This document shows, piece by piece, positions 34,828 through 43,638 of a stretch of DNA of 64,000 bases (positions within the stretch are counted from its first letter, which is position 1; the number at the start of each line of letters is the position of its first letter). Below the pieces are notes generated by a model, which was not told the origin of the DNA, made no database searches, and saw only the letters and a program-made list of their open reading frames with translations. Source of the DNA: Amycolatopsis sp. CA-126428 (GTDB lineage Bacteria > Actinomycetota > Actinomycetes > Mycobacteriales > Pseudonocardiaceae); assembly GCF_002904335.1 (NCBI RefSeq), contig NZ_PPHF01000165.1, positions 124,001 to 188,000 on the forward strand, given 5' to 3'. The translations under genes were made by a program, and so were the position numbers.

Positions 34828-35870
34828 CCCGCTCGTCGGCGCAGGATTTTTCCGACCTTCGGGCCGTCCTCGATGATGAGCGGCGCGGCGATACCGCAAC
34901 TGACCCCGATGAGAATTTCCGACCAGTGCGGAAGCTGGACCGGCAGGAGTGCCAGCGTGAGGACGATGATCGTGAACCACAGCTTCCACGGTCGCAGCAA
35001 AAGTTGCACTGCGCGGGCGAGCAGGCCGATGCCGGCGGAACGCGACCAAGCGTCGTCGAACAGCCTGACGAAAATGCGGACGAAGTTCGGAGTGAGTCCT
35101 TGCGGCGAAGCTACTTCGAGCATGACGCCTTCGAGGCTTTGCTGTCCATAGGGATCGTAGATGTCGAAGCGGACAGTCCGTCCGTCGACGGAGAAGCATG
35201 TCGCCAGTTCCATGTCCTCCGCTGTCCGGCAAAGGCGGACCGAAGCGTGGGAGTAGTCTCGGAAGCTGCGTTGCCACAAGCGGATTCGTTCGGCGGAGAT
35301 CGACCGGACGTTGGCGGATCGCATCCTCGCTGCGAGAGCCGGCTCGGCGAGCAGGATCCTGACCCGTACTCCGGCCTGTGCCCGGTTGCGCAGCACTTCG
35401 ACGGTGTCCTCGTACGGCGCGGTGACGAGCATGGGCAGGCAAATCTCGTTCTGCGCCGATTCCAGCAGCCGGAGGTAAGAATGGAAGACGGTGTTCTCCG
35501 GCATGGAACCGACGACCTGGACGTAGGCCGCGAGATCTACCCGGAGCCTCGCGAGCTGTTTCTCGACTTCAGGCTGCTTCAGTCGATTCGCGATCGATCT
35601 GCGTAATTTCGGTTCCTGGACGATCAGCTTCTTGCCGTAGACCTCGCGCTGGATGAGCCAGTCCAGTGCACGGAGGTCTTGGATTGCCCTTCGCGCGTCG
35701 ACCACGGATTCCAGCCCGGGATACTGCCGGACGATCTCCACGAGATCGTTCTCCGACCGAGAATAGGCTCGAGTGGCCATGACTATGGCGAGAATGGACG
35801 CCGGGCCGGAAAGACCCTCTTGCTGCAGTTGCTGGGCAAGGTGGATTTCGGAGCGGTCGAGACCGGCCAC
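34824..35870 (-). CDS. membrane-anchored protein with winged-helix and PLD-like parts
   Basis: 348 residues from GTG 35870 (GGGAGGGAG upstream). Residues 1-115 look like a helical, winged-helix type region (VMATRAYSRSENDLVEIVRQYP, RAIQDLRALDWLI). The middle (AQNEICLPMLVTAPYEDTVEVLRNRAQAGVRVRILLAEP) resembles the effector half of TrmB or phospholipase-D-like domains but lacks an HKD motif. Two hydrophobic segments (LWFTIIVLTLALLPVQL and ILIGVSCGIAAPLII) close the protein. Base use is less GC-rich than neighbours. Function unknown. Confidence 0.6.
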   Translation of the reverse strand: MAGLDRSEIHLAQQLQQEGLSGPASILAIVMATRAYSRSENDLVEIVRQYPGLESVVDARRAIQDLRALDWLIQREVYGKKLIVQEPKLRRSIANRLKQPEVEKQLARLRVDLAAYVQVVGSMPENTVFHSYLRLLESAQNEICLPMLVTAPYEDTVEVLRNRAQAGVRVRILLAEPALAARMRSANVRSISAERIRLWQRSFRDYSHASVRLCRTAEDMELATCFSVDGRTVRFDIYDPYGQQSLEGVMLEVASPQGLTPNFVRIFVRLFDDAWSRSAGIGLLARAVQLLLRPWKLWFTIIVLTLALLPVQLPHWSEILIGVSCGIAAPLIIEDGPKVGKILRRRAG

Positions 35871-35960
35871 GCTGCTCCCTCCCCGCGGCGAACATTCGAT
35901 GCTAAGCCGCAGGCCGGGAGGTGTCTGTCCGCCATGCGGGTACCGGCGGACACGGCGAGG

Positions 35961-35989
35961 CCTGGAGGCCGGTGTTCTCAGCCTCCAGG
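35961..35989 (-). terminator. hairpin terminator of the GT39 operon
   Basis: CCTGGAGGC and GCCTCCAGG (9-base stem, 11-base loop) lie 16 bases beyond the GT39 stop at 36005. A second hairpin, TGTCCGCC with GGCGGACA (35926-35952), follows. Confidence 0.6.
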
Positions 35990-36004
35990 ACCCGTCGCGG
36001 AACT

Positions 36005-37834
36005 TCAGCTCTGCAGGTCGTACACCGTCTGGCCATCAACAGTGGTGGCCGTGAAGTTCGCCGTAACCCACTCCGTGATCTCCGACGACCCGCCACCCGG
36101 CCCGCCGCCGCGACCACCCTCGATGTAGTACTTGACTTCGCCCGCGGCAACGTAAGCCTTGAACTCCGCCAGCGTCGGCGCCGGGTCCGAACCGCTCCAG
36201 CCCCCGATCCCGATCACCGCCTTGCCACTCGCCAGCTCCAGCGAGGCCGCGCTCTGCGACCCCGTGGTCGCCGCGGCCCACTTCGTCGTGGTCCGAGCCA
36301 ACAAGGAGCCCACCGCGCTCGATGAGTCGTCGAAGCCACCGAAGCCGCCCATCGCGCTCGAAGTCGGACCCGACGTGGGGATCGATCCCGAGTGCGCCAC
36401 CGACGCCGTCTCGACGCCGTAAGCCGCCGACGACACGCCGATCGTCAGGACCACCGCCGCCGCCACGATCGCGACCACCCGGCGCGACGCCGGCACGCCC
36501 ATCACCAGCACCGTGCCCACCAGCACCCCGAGCACCGCGACGATCCAGCGCAGCGCCGGGAACCACTCCGGCGTCCGGTCCAGCAGGATGAACGACCACA
36601 CCGCCGTCGCCACGACCATCCCGGCCAGCGTGGCCCGCGGCGCCAGGTGCGCGCGGCCCTGCCACAGCGCGCGGCCCGAAATCGCGACCAGTGCCGCGAT
36701 CGCCGGGGCCAGCGCGACCGCGTAGTACGGGTGCACGGTGCCGCTCATGAAGCTGAACACCACCGCCGTCACGACCAGCCAGCCGCCCCACAGCACCAGC
36801 GCCGCCCGGGTCGCGTCCGTCCGCGGCGCGCGGCGCGTGAACCACAAGCCGGCCACCAGCCCGATCAGCGCGGCCGGCAGCAGCCACGAAACCTCCGTGC
36901 CGAAGCTGGCGCCGAACATCCGGAACAGGCCCGTCGACCCGCCGAACCCGGTGTTGCCGCCCATGCCGCCGCCACCCATGCCGCCGCCGTTGCCCTCGCC
37001 GCCGAAGATGCGGCCCAACCCGTTGTAGCCCAACGCGAGTTCGAGCAGACTGTCTCCTTCGGACCCGCCGATGTACGGCCGCGACGACGCCGGCCACAGG
37101 TCCACCAGCGCGATGAACCAGCCCGCCGAAACGACCAGCGCCACGACCGCGCCACCGAGGTGCAGCAGCCGCTTGCCCAGCGACGCCGGCGCCGCGAGCA
37201 GGTACACCAGGCCGAACGCCGGCAGCACCAGGAACGCCTGCATCATCTTCGCCAGGAAGCCGAACCCGATCGCGGCCCCGGCCAGCGCGAGCCATCGCGG
37301 GCTCGCCGTTTCCGTGGCCCGCACGACGAAGTAGGCGCCCGCGACCATCAGCAGCACCAGCAGCGCGTCCGGGTTGTTGAAGCGGAACATCAGCGCCGCG
37401 ACGGGCGTGACCGCCAGCATCGCTCCCGCCAGCAGCCCCGCGACCGGGCCCGACGTCCGCTTCACCGTCAGGTAAAGGATCCCGACGGAGGCGACACCCA
37501 TGAGCGCTTGCGGGGCCAGTACGGTGAAACTGGAGAAACCGAAGATCCGGGCGAACGCCGTGCCGACCCACAGGGCCGCGGGCGGCTTGTCGACGGTCAG
37601 CACATTCCCCGAGTCCAGCGAGCCGAACAGCCACGCCTTCCAGCTCTGCGTCCCGGACTGGACGGCGGCGGCGTAGAAGGAGTTGCCGTAGCCGGACGCG
37701 GTCAGGTTCCAGAAGTACAGCACCGCGGTGGCGGCCAGCAGCCCGAACGCGGCCGGGCGGACCCAGCGCGGTGGTGCGTGCGCGGCGGGCTCCTTGCGGT
37801 GCGAGGTGACCGGGGCGGGCAGGACGGTGGTCAT
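36005..37834 (-). CDS. GT39-type membrane glycosyltransferase (ArnT/PMT-like)
   Basis: 609 residues with about eleven membrane helices. The catalytic periplasmic loop is in the N-terminal third (SGYGNSFYAAAVQSG and LTVDKPPAALW with the acidic residue), and MFRFNNPDALLVLLMVAGAYFVVRA is typical. A glycine-rich insert (GGEGNGGGMGGGGMGG) and a soluble C-terminal domain with Gly/Ser linkers follow. It probably moves a sugar from polyprenyl phosphate to an exported acceptor. Its ATG overlaps the GT2 gene stop (TGATG), so the pair forms one operon: GT2 makes the lipid-sugar, GT39 uses it. Confidence 0.87.
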   Translation of the reverse strand: MTTVLPAPVTSHRKEPAAHAPPRWVRPAAFGLLAATAVLYFWNLTASGYGNSFYAAAVQSGTQSWKAWLFGSLDSGNVLTVDKPPAALWVGTAFARIFGFSSFTVLAPQALMGVASVGILYLTVKRTSGPVAGLLAGAMLAVTPVAALMFRFNNPDALLVLLMVAGAYFVVRATETASPRWLALAGAAIGFGFLAKMMQAFLVLPAFGLVYLLAAPASLGKRLLHLGGAVVALVVSAGWFIALVDLWPASSRPYIGGSEGDSLLELALGYNGLGRIFGGEGNGGGMGGGGMGGNTGFGGSTGLFRMFGASFGTEVSWLLPAALIGLVAGLWFTRRAPRTDATRAALVLWGGWLVVTAVVFSFMSGTVHPYYAVALAPAIAALVAISGRALWQGRAHLAPRATLAGMVVATAVWSFILLDRTPEWFPALRWIVAVLGVLVGTVLVMGVPASRRVVAIVAAAVVLTIGVSSAAYGVETASVAHSGSIPTSGPTSSAMGGFGGFDDSSSAVGSLLARTTTKWAAATTGSQSAASLELASGKAVIGIGGWSGSDPAPTLAEFKAYVAAGEVKYYIEGGRGGGPGGGSSEITEWVTANFTATTVDGQTVYDLQS

Positions 37835-39090
37835 CAGTACTCCTTCTGGGAGGCGGCCTGGCGGCGCGGGTTGAACACCCAGCCGCGCAGCAGCAGGAAC
37901 CGGAGCACCGTGGCGGCGAGGTTCGCCAGCACCAGCACGGTGAGCTCCAGGACGAGGCCGGGGGTGGTGGATCCGTTGAGCAGGGCCAGTGCCCCGCTGG
38001 TGAGCGCGAGCCCGAGACCGAAAACGATCAGCCCTTCGAACTGGTGGCGTCCGGCGCCGGCGCGGCCGCGGATGCCGAACGTCAGCCGCCGGTTCAGCGC
38101 GGTGTTCGCGACCGCCGTCACCAGCAGCGCGGCGAAGTTCGCCGGCTGCGCCCCGACGACCGTGCGCAGCAGCAGGAACAGCACGAGGTAGGCGAGCGTG
38201 CTGCTGACGCCGATCGCGGCGAACCGCACCAGCTGCGTCACCAGCCGCGGCGGCACGCCCGGAGCGTCGACGCCGATCGGCTGCCGGCCGAGCTGCTCGC
38301 GCAGCCGGCTGACCGGGATGTCCCCGGTGAACGTGGCCCGGGTGACCCGGGCGATGCCCTTGAGGTCTTCGGTGGCGGTTTTGAGGATGTTGACCGACGA
38401 ATCGGGGTCGTCGACCCAGTCGACCGGCACCTCGTGGATCCGCAGCCCGGCGCGCTGGGCCAGGACCAGCAGCTCGGTGTCGAAGAACCAGCCGGTGTCG
38501 ACCACGTGCGGCAGCAGTTCGCTGGCGACGTCGGCGCGGATGGCCTTGAAGCCGCACTGCGCGTCGCTGAACTTCGCGGCGAGCGTCGAGCGGAGAATCA
38601 GGTTGTAGCACCGGGAAATGAACTCGCGCTTCGGCCCCCGCACCACCCGCGCCCCCCGGGCGAGCCTGCTGCCGATGGCGAGATCGGAGTGCCCGGACAG
38701 CAACGGCGCGACGAGCGGCCCGAGCGCGGCGAGATCGGTGGAGAGATCGACGTCCATGTAGGCGAGCACGGCGGCGTCGGAGGCTCGCCACACGGCGTTG
38801 AGCGCGCGGCCGCGGCCCTTCTCGTCGAGGTGGTGGACGGCGACCTCGGGGAACTCCCGGGCCAGCCGTTCGGCCACCTGCAGCGTCGCATCGGTGCTCG
38901 CGTTGTCGGCGACGGTGATCCGGTACGGGTAGGAGACGTGCTCGGCCAGGTGTGCGTGCAGCCGTCGGATGCACGGTTCGAGGTCGGCCTCTTCGTTGTA
39001 GACCGGGATGACGACGTCGAGAACGGGCTGCGGGCCGGCCAGATCGACCGGGACGCTCCCGGGCCGCGATGCGGGGGCGGTGGCTGTCAT
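37834..39090 (-). CDS. GT2 polyprenyl-phosphate glycosyltransferase with GtrA domain
   Basis: 418 residues. Residues about 25-270 are a GT2 domain of the dolichol-phosphate mannosyltransferase type (DVVIPVYNEEADLEPCI, DNASTDATLQVA, YMDVDLSTDL, FSDAQCGFKAIRA). The last 130 residues are a GtrA flippase-like domain with four helices (LVRFAAIGVSSTLAYLVLFLLL and so on). The fusion would both load a sugar onto polyprenyl phosphate and help flip it across the membrane. First gene of the operon with the GT39 enzyme. Confidence 0.88.
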   Translation of the reverse strand: MTATAPASRPGSVPVDLAGPQPVLDVVIPVYNEEADLEPCIRRLHAHLAEHVSYPYRITVADNASTDATLQVAERLAREFPEVAVHHLDEKGRGRALNAVWRASDAAVLAYMDVDLSTDLAALGPLVAPLLSGHSDLAIGSRLARGARVVRGPKREFISRCYNLILRSTLAAKFSDAQCGFKAIRADVASELLPHVVDTGWFFDTELLVLAQRAGLRIHEVPVDWVDDPDSSVNILKTATEDLKGIARVTRATFTGDIPVSRLREQLGRQPIGVDAPGVPPRLVTQLVRFAAIGVSSTLAYLVLFLLLRTVVGAQPANFAALLVTAVANTALNRRLTFGIRGRAGAGRHQFEGLIVFGLGLALTSGALALLNGSTTPGLVLELTVLVLANLAATVLRFLLLRGWVFNPRRQAASQKEY

Positions 39091-39123
39091 GCCCCTACGA
39101 TCGCGGCCGCCGCTTTGGTGATC

Positions 39124-39156
39124 GTGTGTTCTCTCTGTGCGGTTCCTGTGCGGTAC
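39124..39156 (-). promoter_or_regulatory. 11-bp tandem repeats upstream of the GT2-GT39 operon
   Basis: Three consecutive 11-base units: GTGTGTTCTCT, CTGTGCGGTTC and CTGTGCGGTAC, with TGTG at 39125 (within the first unit), 39136 and 39147. Direct repeats at 11 bp are how OmpR-family response regulators bind. They lie 34-66 bases upstream of the GT2 start and resemble the array at 51828. Confidence 0.6.
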
Positions 39157-39273
39157 CGGACAGGTGTGCTAGCCCGATGGGTGCGGACCTTTGTCGCACC
39201 CCCGCGCACGGGCTCCGGTCAGATAAACTGACTCCGTGCCCCCAACCTGTCACCTTCCTACATTCCTACAAAC

Positions 39274-39302
39274 GTAGGTAACCGTGCCCGACCGTTACCT
39301 AC
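39274..39302. promoter_or_regulatory. inverted repeat across the XRE gene start
   Basis: GTAGGTAAC - N11 - GTTACCTAC with perfect 9-base arms, covering the GTG start at 39284. A related CCTACATTCCTAC lies just to the left. Possible autoregulatory operator. Confidence 0.5.
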
Positions 39303-40567
39303 CTCCACCGTCGGCCGCGGAGCGGCCGACGGGCAACGGTGCGGTGACGATCACTGTCGGCGAAGTGGGTGCGGAATTGCGTCGGTTGCGGAAGGCCGCC
39401 GGGCAGACCCAGGCGGACGTCGCGCAGATCATCGGGGTGAGCCGGGCGAACCTGACCCAGTGGGAAACCGGGCGCTACCTCCCTTCGGGAATGCATGCTC
39501 AACTGCTTGATGATCATTTCCGGGCAGCCAACGCGCTGGTCGAGCTGGCCGAGGCAGCCCGGTCGCCCGTCCCGGCGGGTGGCGCCGCCTTGTCCACGGA
39601 CGCATCGCTGCTCGATGTCTTCCGGCGGGCCGGTCACAGCCTTGCCAGATATCTGATCCGCGACGAGAACGGTCGTGCGGTCGGCTGGCGGCACAATCTT
39701 CAGCAGCACGACGAGCAGACTGCCCACGCCACCGCCTGTGGGATCAGTGCCATGATCGTGCTGGGCGAGCCCCGCATTGACCTGCACACGGTGGTGGAGA
39801 GGCTGTACGCGAAGCGCTCCGGCTTCGGCTGGCAAGGTCGTTCCAAGGGACGCCGCCCGGAGGTCACCTCGGCGGTCGTGGACGCGTTGTTCCACGTGAG
39901 CACTGTGCTCACCGCCGCGGAAGGACTGGAGCTCCTCGAACACTCGCTCGATGACTACAGCCGAACCCGTCCGTTTCTTCTGGCCACCGCGTTGCGCACG
40001 TCGACGCGCCTCAGAGCCGACGCCGCGCTGACCCGCCGGCTTGCGGACGACCTTCTCGCGGCTCGGCTCGACTTCGACGGAACACCGCTCTGGGGTGAAA
40101 AAAACGAACCAGGGCTGGTTGCCCCGGTACCGTCCACCGCGCACACCGCGCGAGCCGTAGTGGCGCTGCGGGAGTTTTTGCGCACCGGTGAGGATCGCGC
40201 CGACGTCCAGGAAGCCGTGAAGGTGGCCACTCAGTGGCTCATCGACCGCACCCATCCGGACGACGGAATCATGGAGGACCTGCTGCTTCCCCAGCCTGGC
40301 TCCCGGGAGTCCGTCCGCGTGAACATCAAGCACTTCACATCTGCCTGGGTTGTCCAGGCTCTGGCCGAGGCGCCACAAGTGCCGGCGGCCCGGCTGAGCC
40401 GAGCGCTCAGGTCTTTGTGGGAACGTTACGAACCCGGTCTCGGTCTTTGGGCTTGGGGCAGTGGTGACCTTCCCATCTGGATGACCCTCGATGCCGTCAC
40501 TGCCTTGCGCGCAGCTGCGCTGGCTTTCCCGGCACGTTCTCTCCTTCCTCCACTGGCCGCAGAATAG
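39284..40567 (+). CDS. XRE-type HTH protein with helical repeat C-terminal domain
   Basis: 427 residues. A lambda-Cro type HTH lies at about 27-80 (ELRRLRKAAGQTQADVAQIIGVSRANLTQWETGRYLP). The rest looks like an alpha/alpha toroid of the prenyltransferase/squalene cyclase-like kind (HTARAVVALREFL, VATQWLIDRTHPDDGIMED, KHFTSAWVVQALAEA, WAWGSGDLPIWMTLDAVTAL), probably a sensing domain rather than an enzyme. It heads a run of four genes 39284-43014. The GTG lies inside an inverted repeat. Confidence 0.72.
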   Translation: MPDRYLPPPSAAERPTGNGAVTITVGEVGAELRRLRKAAGQTQADVAQIIGVSRANLTQWETGRYLPSGMHAQLLDDHFRAANALVELAEAARSPVPAGGAALSTDASLLDVFRRAGHSLARYLIRDENGRAVGWRHNLQQHDEQTAHATACGISAMIVLGEPRIDLHTVVERLYAKRSGFGWQGRSKGRRPEVTSAVVDALFHVSTVLTAAEGLELLEHSLDDYSRTRPFLLATALRTSTRLRADAALTRRLADDLLAARLDFDGTPLWGEKNEPGLVAPVPSTAHTARAVVALREFLRTGEDRADVQEAVKVATQWLIDRTHPDDGIMEDLLLPQPGSRESVRVNIKHFTSAWVVQALAEAPQVPAARLSRALRSLWERYEPGLGLWAWGSGDLPIWMTLDAVTALRAAALAFPARSLLPPLAAE

Positions 40568-40581
40568 AGAAACACCACGCG

Positions 40582-41340
40582 ATGAGCACGACTCCCTTCG
40601 TCGTCCCTGACGGCGAACCTGGTGATGCCTATCCCCGTCACCTCGCGGAAGCTCTGCACGACGGCGAGTACCGAGCGGGCCGACCCGCGCTGGTGGCCGC
40701 GGTCGAGCACGTCCGAGCCAACGAACACCTCTTCACGGCTTGGCTGCGCGAGATGTCGGCGGACCGGATCGCGGTCGCCGAGCTGCTCGAGCGTTCATAC
40801 TGGCACCCGAACGGATTCGCGAAGATCGTCCTCGGCTCGATCGCCGAGTTCGGGTTCCGGATCCGTCTGCACATCTGGCCACGGAGTGACACTCCGTCCC
40901 GCGGAGAGTCGAACCCGCACAGCCATCGCTGGGAATTTGCTTCTTACGTGCTGGCCGGGACCGGGATGCACATGGCCGAGTTCGCGGAGACCGTCGAAGG
41001 TGGCCGGTCCTACCGGCGGTATCGCTACGGCGCCGATCCCGCGAACCCGGCTGCGCTGGTCGCCGACGGCGAGGTCCGGCTCAGACGCCGCATCGTGACC
41101 CACGTTTCGGGCGGCGACCTGTACACGTGCGGTACGTCGATCGTGCACGCGGTGCGTCCGATCGATGGGGAGCTGACCGCGACGGTCGTGGTCGAAGGGC
41201 CGCGCCGGACGCCTCATACAGTGGTCTACTGCGAGCCGGGAGAAGGCAGCGACCAACCCAACCTCGACCTTGCCGAAGCCGACTTCGATGAGCTCTTGAA
41301 CGGTCTTCTGGCGACCCTCGGCGGCGAGGCCGCACCATGA
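40582..41340 (+). CDS. cupin-like protein, unknown function
   Basis: 252 residues. A central double-stranded beta-helix is suggested by IRLHIWPRSD, NPHSHRWEFASYVLAGTGMHM (His-x-His metal motif) and later GDLYTCGTSIVHAVRP (His). The N-terminal 90 residues are helical. This resembles cysteine dioxygenase-type cupins but no exact family was recognised. It follows the XRE gene by 14 bases and overlaps the next gene by 4, so the genes are co-transcribed. Confidence 0.65.
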   Translation: MSTTPFVVPDGEPGDAYPRHLAEALHDGEYRAGRPALVAAVEHVRANEHLFTAWLREMSADRIAVAELLERSYWHPNGFAKIVLGSIAEFGFRIRLHIWPRSDTPSRGESNPHSHRWEFASYVLAGTGMHMAEFAETVEGGRSYRRYRYGADPANPAALVADGEVRLRRRIVTHVSGGDLYTCGTSIVHAVRPIDGELTATVVVEGPRRTPHTVVYCEPGEGSDQPNLDLAEADFDELLNGLLATLGGEAAP

Positions 41341-41969
41341 CGTTCATGGTGCTGAAAGCCCGGCTCAAGAGGCGCTACATCCCCGTGCTGCGGCCCCGCC
41401 GCGGTGTTCTGACCGACCGGGCCATCCGGCGTGCCTACCTGACCGGCGAGCTGTGGGTCGAGCCGTTCGACGCCGCGCTCGTGCGGCCGGCCGCGTTGAG
41501 CCTGCGACTCGGGCGTGAGGCGCTCACCTTGGTGACGACCGGGCCGGTCGACGTCGCGGACCGGTCGACCCATCCCGAGCTGGTCCCGAAGGAGCCGGAC
41601 GGCCGGGGACGGCTGGTTGTCGAGCCCGGCGAAGTCGTGCTCGCGCCGACCCTCGAGAAAATCGGCCTTTCCGACAACCTGGTCGGTCTCGTCGACGGAA
41701 TCAGCGACTACGCGCGACTCGGAATCAGTGTGGTGCTGTGCGGGCAGGTCAGCCCGGGTTTCGGTCGGCATGCAGGTGCCGTCCTCACCTTGGAAATCGT
41801 CAACCACCTGCGGCACCCGGTGCTGTTGTATCCCGGTGCGCGCATCTGCAACTTGATGCTGTTCGCTTCGGCCGGGAGCGAGCTGACCTACGGCGAAATG
41901 CCGCACAACTATTCCAACGACCACATGGTGGTCGCTTCTCGATTGGCGGATCATGTCTGGCACCACTGA
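41337..41969 (+). CDS. dCTP deaminase/dUTPase-superfamily protein
   Basis: 210 residues. The core DGISDYARLGISVVLCGQVSPGFGRHAG then VLTLEIVNH aligns with the dCTP deaminase active site. The serine (Ser123), arginine (Arg127) and glutamate (Glu153) of the catalytic set are kept, but the usual GRSS arginine is Ile and the H-x-T-A stretch is changed. Substrate may therefore differ from dCTP. It sits between a cupin and a ThiL-like kinase gene, with overlaps on both sides (ATGA, then 17 bases). Confidence 0.75.
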   Translation: MTFMVLKARLKRRYIPVLRPRRGVLTDRAIRRAYLTGELWVEPFDAALVRPAALSLRLGREALTLVTTGPVDVADRSTHPELVPKEPDGRGRLVVEPGEVVLAPTLEKIGLSDNLVGLVDGISDYARLGISVVLCGQVSPGFGRHAGAVLTLEIVNHLRHPVLLYPGARICNLMLFASAGSELTYGEMPHNYSNDHMVVASRLADHVWHH

Positions 41970-43014
41970 GCTTTGCCTCGGCGATTTGGGAGAGCGAGGC
42001 ATTCAGCAGAACATGTTGCGCCCCCGATACGGCGGCACGGACGGCTTCGGCGATGACAGTGCGCTGTTGCACAAGGCGAACACCCTGCGTGACTACGTGG
42101 CCACAACGGACTCTTGCCCGACGCCGCTGGTCAATCTCCTGGACGAGCCGGACCTGTACCACTCGGGCTGGCTCCTGGCCACGATCAACCTGTCCGACCT
42201 GGCCGCGGCGGGTGCCGAGCCGCTGGGCCTCGTGGTCAACTACACGCTGCCCAAAACGACCACAGTGCGCGAGTTCGAGCGACTGCTCGACGGCGTCGAT
42301 GCCTGCTGTGCCGCGCACGGCACAGCAGTCGTGGGCGGGGACATCCGTGACGGGGAAGTGGCCCAGCTGACGGCGACGGCCATCGGACGATGCGCGCCGG
42401 GCAGCAGGCTCCGGCGATCCCGGGCACGCGCCGGAGACCGCCTGCTGCTGGTCGGCTCACCCGGCTATCTCTGGGCAGCAGCTCTGGTGAAGGCCGGTCA
42501 GGCGTGTCTGCCGGCACCGGTGTGGGACGAGGTTTGGCAGCGGGCTTGCCGGCCGATGGCCCAGCTGAAGGCCGGGCAGCTGCTGGCCGGGTCCGGGCTC
42601 GCGCGGGCGGCTATGGACGTATCCGACGGCCTTTTCGCCACGGTGCGCACGCTGGGCGAGGCGAACGACCTCGGCGCGGTGATCACCGGCGAGTTCGAGC
42701 TGGACGAACCGGTGGCCGAGGTGGCCGCCCAATCCGGTCTGCGGCCCTTCGACCTCGCCCAGACCTGGGGCGACTGGGGACTCGTCGTCGCCGTCAGAGC
42801 GGCGGACACCGGACTGGCGATGAAGATCATCCGGGACGAAGGAATCCCGGCGCAGGACATCGGGGTCCTGACCGACGAGAAGCGGCTGATTTTGGGGGCC
42901 GAGAACGCTCCGTGGCAAGGAGTCGCCCAGGAGCGGTTCTCGGCCAGTTCGTGGCATGGTGGCGGTGACCTGTCCACGTTGATCGCGGAGGTGCTGGGGA
43001 CACCTCGACGCTGA
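41953..43014 (+). CDS. ThiL/AIR synthase-like kinase
   Basis: 353 residues of the PurM/ThiL superfamily: FGDDSALLH near the N-terminus (metal-binding Asp pair), LLATINLSDLAAAGAEPLGLVVNY, VVGGDIRDGE, and in the second half MDVSDGLFATVRTLGEANDLGAVI. These match thiamine-monophosphate kinase motifs, yet no thiamine genes are nearby, so another phosphate acceptor is likely. It overlaps the deaminase-like gene by 17 bases and ends 4 bases from the convergent gene. Confidence 0.75.
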   Translation: MSGTTELCLGDLGERGIQQNMLRPRYGGTDGFGDDSALLHKANTLRDYVATTDSCPTPLVNLLDEPDLYHSGWLLATINLSDLAAAGAEPLGLVVNYTLPKTTTVREFERLLDGVDACCAAHGTAVVGGDIRDGEVAQLTATAIGRCAPGSRLRRSRARAGDRLLLVGSPGYLWAAALVKAGQACLPAPVWDEVWQRACRPMAQLKAGQLLAGSGLARAAMDVSDGLFATVRTLGEANDLGAVITGEFELDEPVAEVAAQSGLRPFDLAQTWGDWGLVVAVRAADTGLAMKIIRDEGIPAQDIGVLTDEKRLILGAENAPWQGVAQERFSASSWHGGGDLSTLIAEVLGTPRR

Positions 43015-43018
43015 ACAG

Positions 43019-43528
43019 TCAGCTGTGCACCCGCAGGGGAACGACGTTGCTGGGCAGGGAACCACGACCCGGTTCGTGCTTCGGGGCCGTCGAGCTGATC
43101 GTCAGTGTCACCAGGCTGGCGTACCGCGGGTGGCGGTCGACGTACACCTCCGGCACCGCGCAGGCGGCGGCCAGGACCGCGCGGTGGCGGTGCAAGTGCT
43201 CGAACGCTTCACGGCCGAACAGCGACACGACGATGTCGCCGCCGCGGGGACGGCTCCACAGGATCGCCGGGAGGCGGCCACCGGGCAGGCGCAGGTGCGG
43301 GAAAACCGCCCGCAGCCGGTGCTGGAGGCGGATCGCGTGGATCCGGGCCTGCACCTGGCGGCGGCGCAGCACCGCCAGGCCGAGCGCGGCGGCGACGACC
43401 GCCGACGCCCACAGCGGGCCGGCCCACAGGGCGAAGGTCACCACGCCGTAGGGGAGCAGCGTCACGGCCAGGATCTCCCATCGCCAGTGGTAGATCCGCA
43501 GCGGGAAGGTCGGGGGCGTGCTGGTCAT
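43019..43528 (-). CDS. membrane protein, possible truncated Tra/FtsK N-terminal region
   Basis: 169 residues from ATG 43528, which has AAAGGA 8 bases upstream. The same frame is open to an ATG at 43642 that overlaps the upstream stop (ATGA) and would add a further membrane helix (VIVAALVLASGAGRLL). Two helices (ILAVTLLPYGVVTFALW and SAVVAAALGLAVL) precede a soluble part (GDIVVSLFG, FEHLHRHRAVLAAACAV, EVYVDRHPRYASLVTLTI) that loosely recalls the N-terminal part of FtsK-like translocases of actinomycete integrative elements. No ATPase domain follows. Function unknown. Confidence 0.55.
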   Translation of the reverse strand: MTSTPPTFPLRIYHWRWEILAVTLLPYGVVTFALWAGPLWASAVVAAALGLAVLRRRQVQARIHAIRLQHRLRAVFPHLRLPGGRLPAILWSRPRGGDIVVSLFGREAFEHLHRHRAVLAAACAVPEVYVDRHPRYASLVTLTISSTAPKHEPGRGSLPSNVVPLRVHS

Positions 43529-43638
43529 TTTTGTGTTCCTTTCGGTCGGCCGGCGGCGGATGAGGCCGCCGAAGTGGCGCAAGAGACGTCCGGCACCGGA
43601 GGCCAGCACGAGGGCGGCGACGATGACCGGCCCGGACG

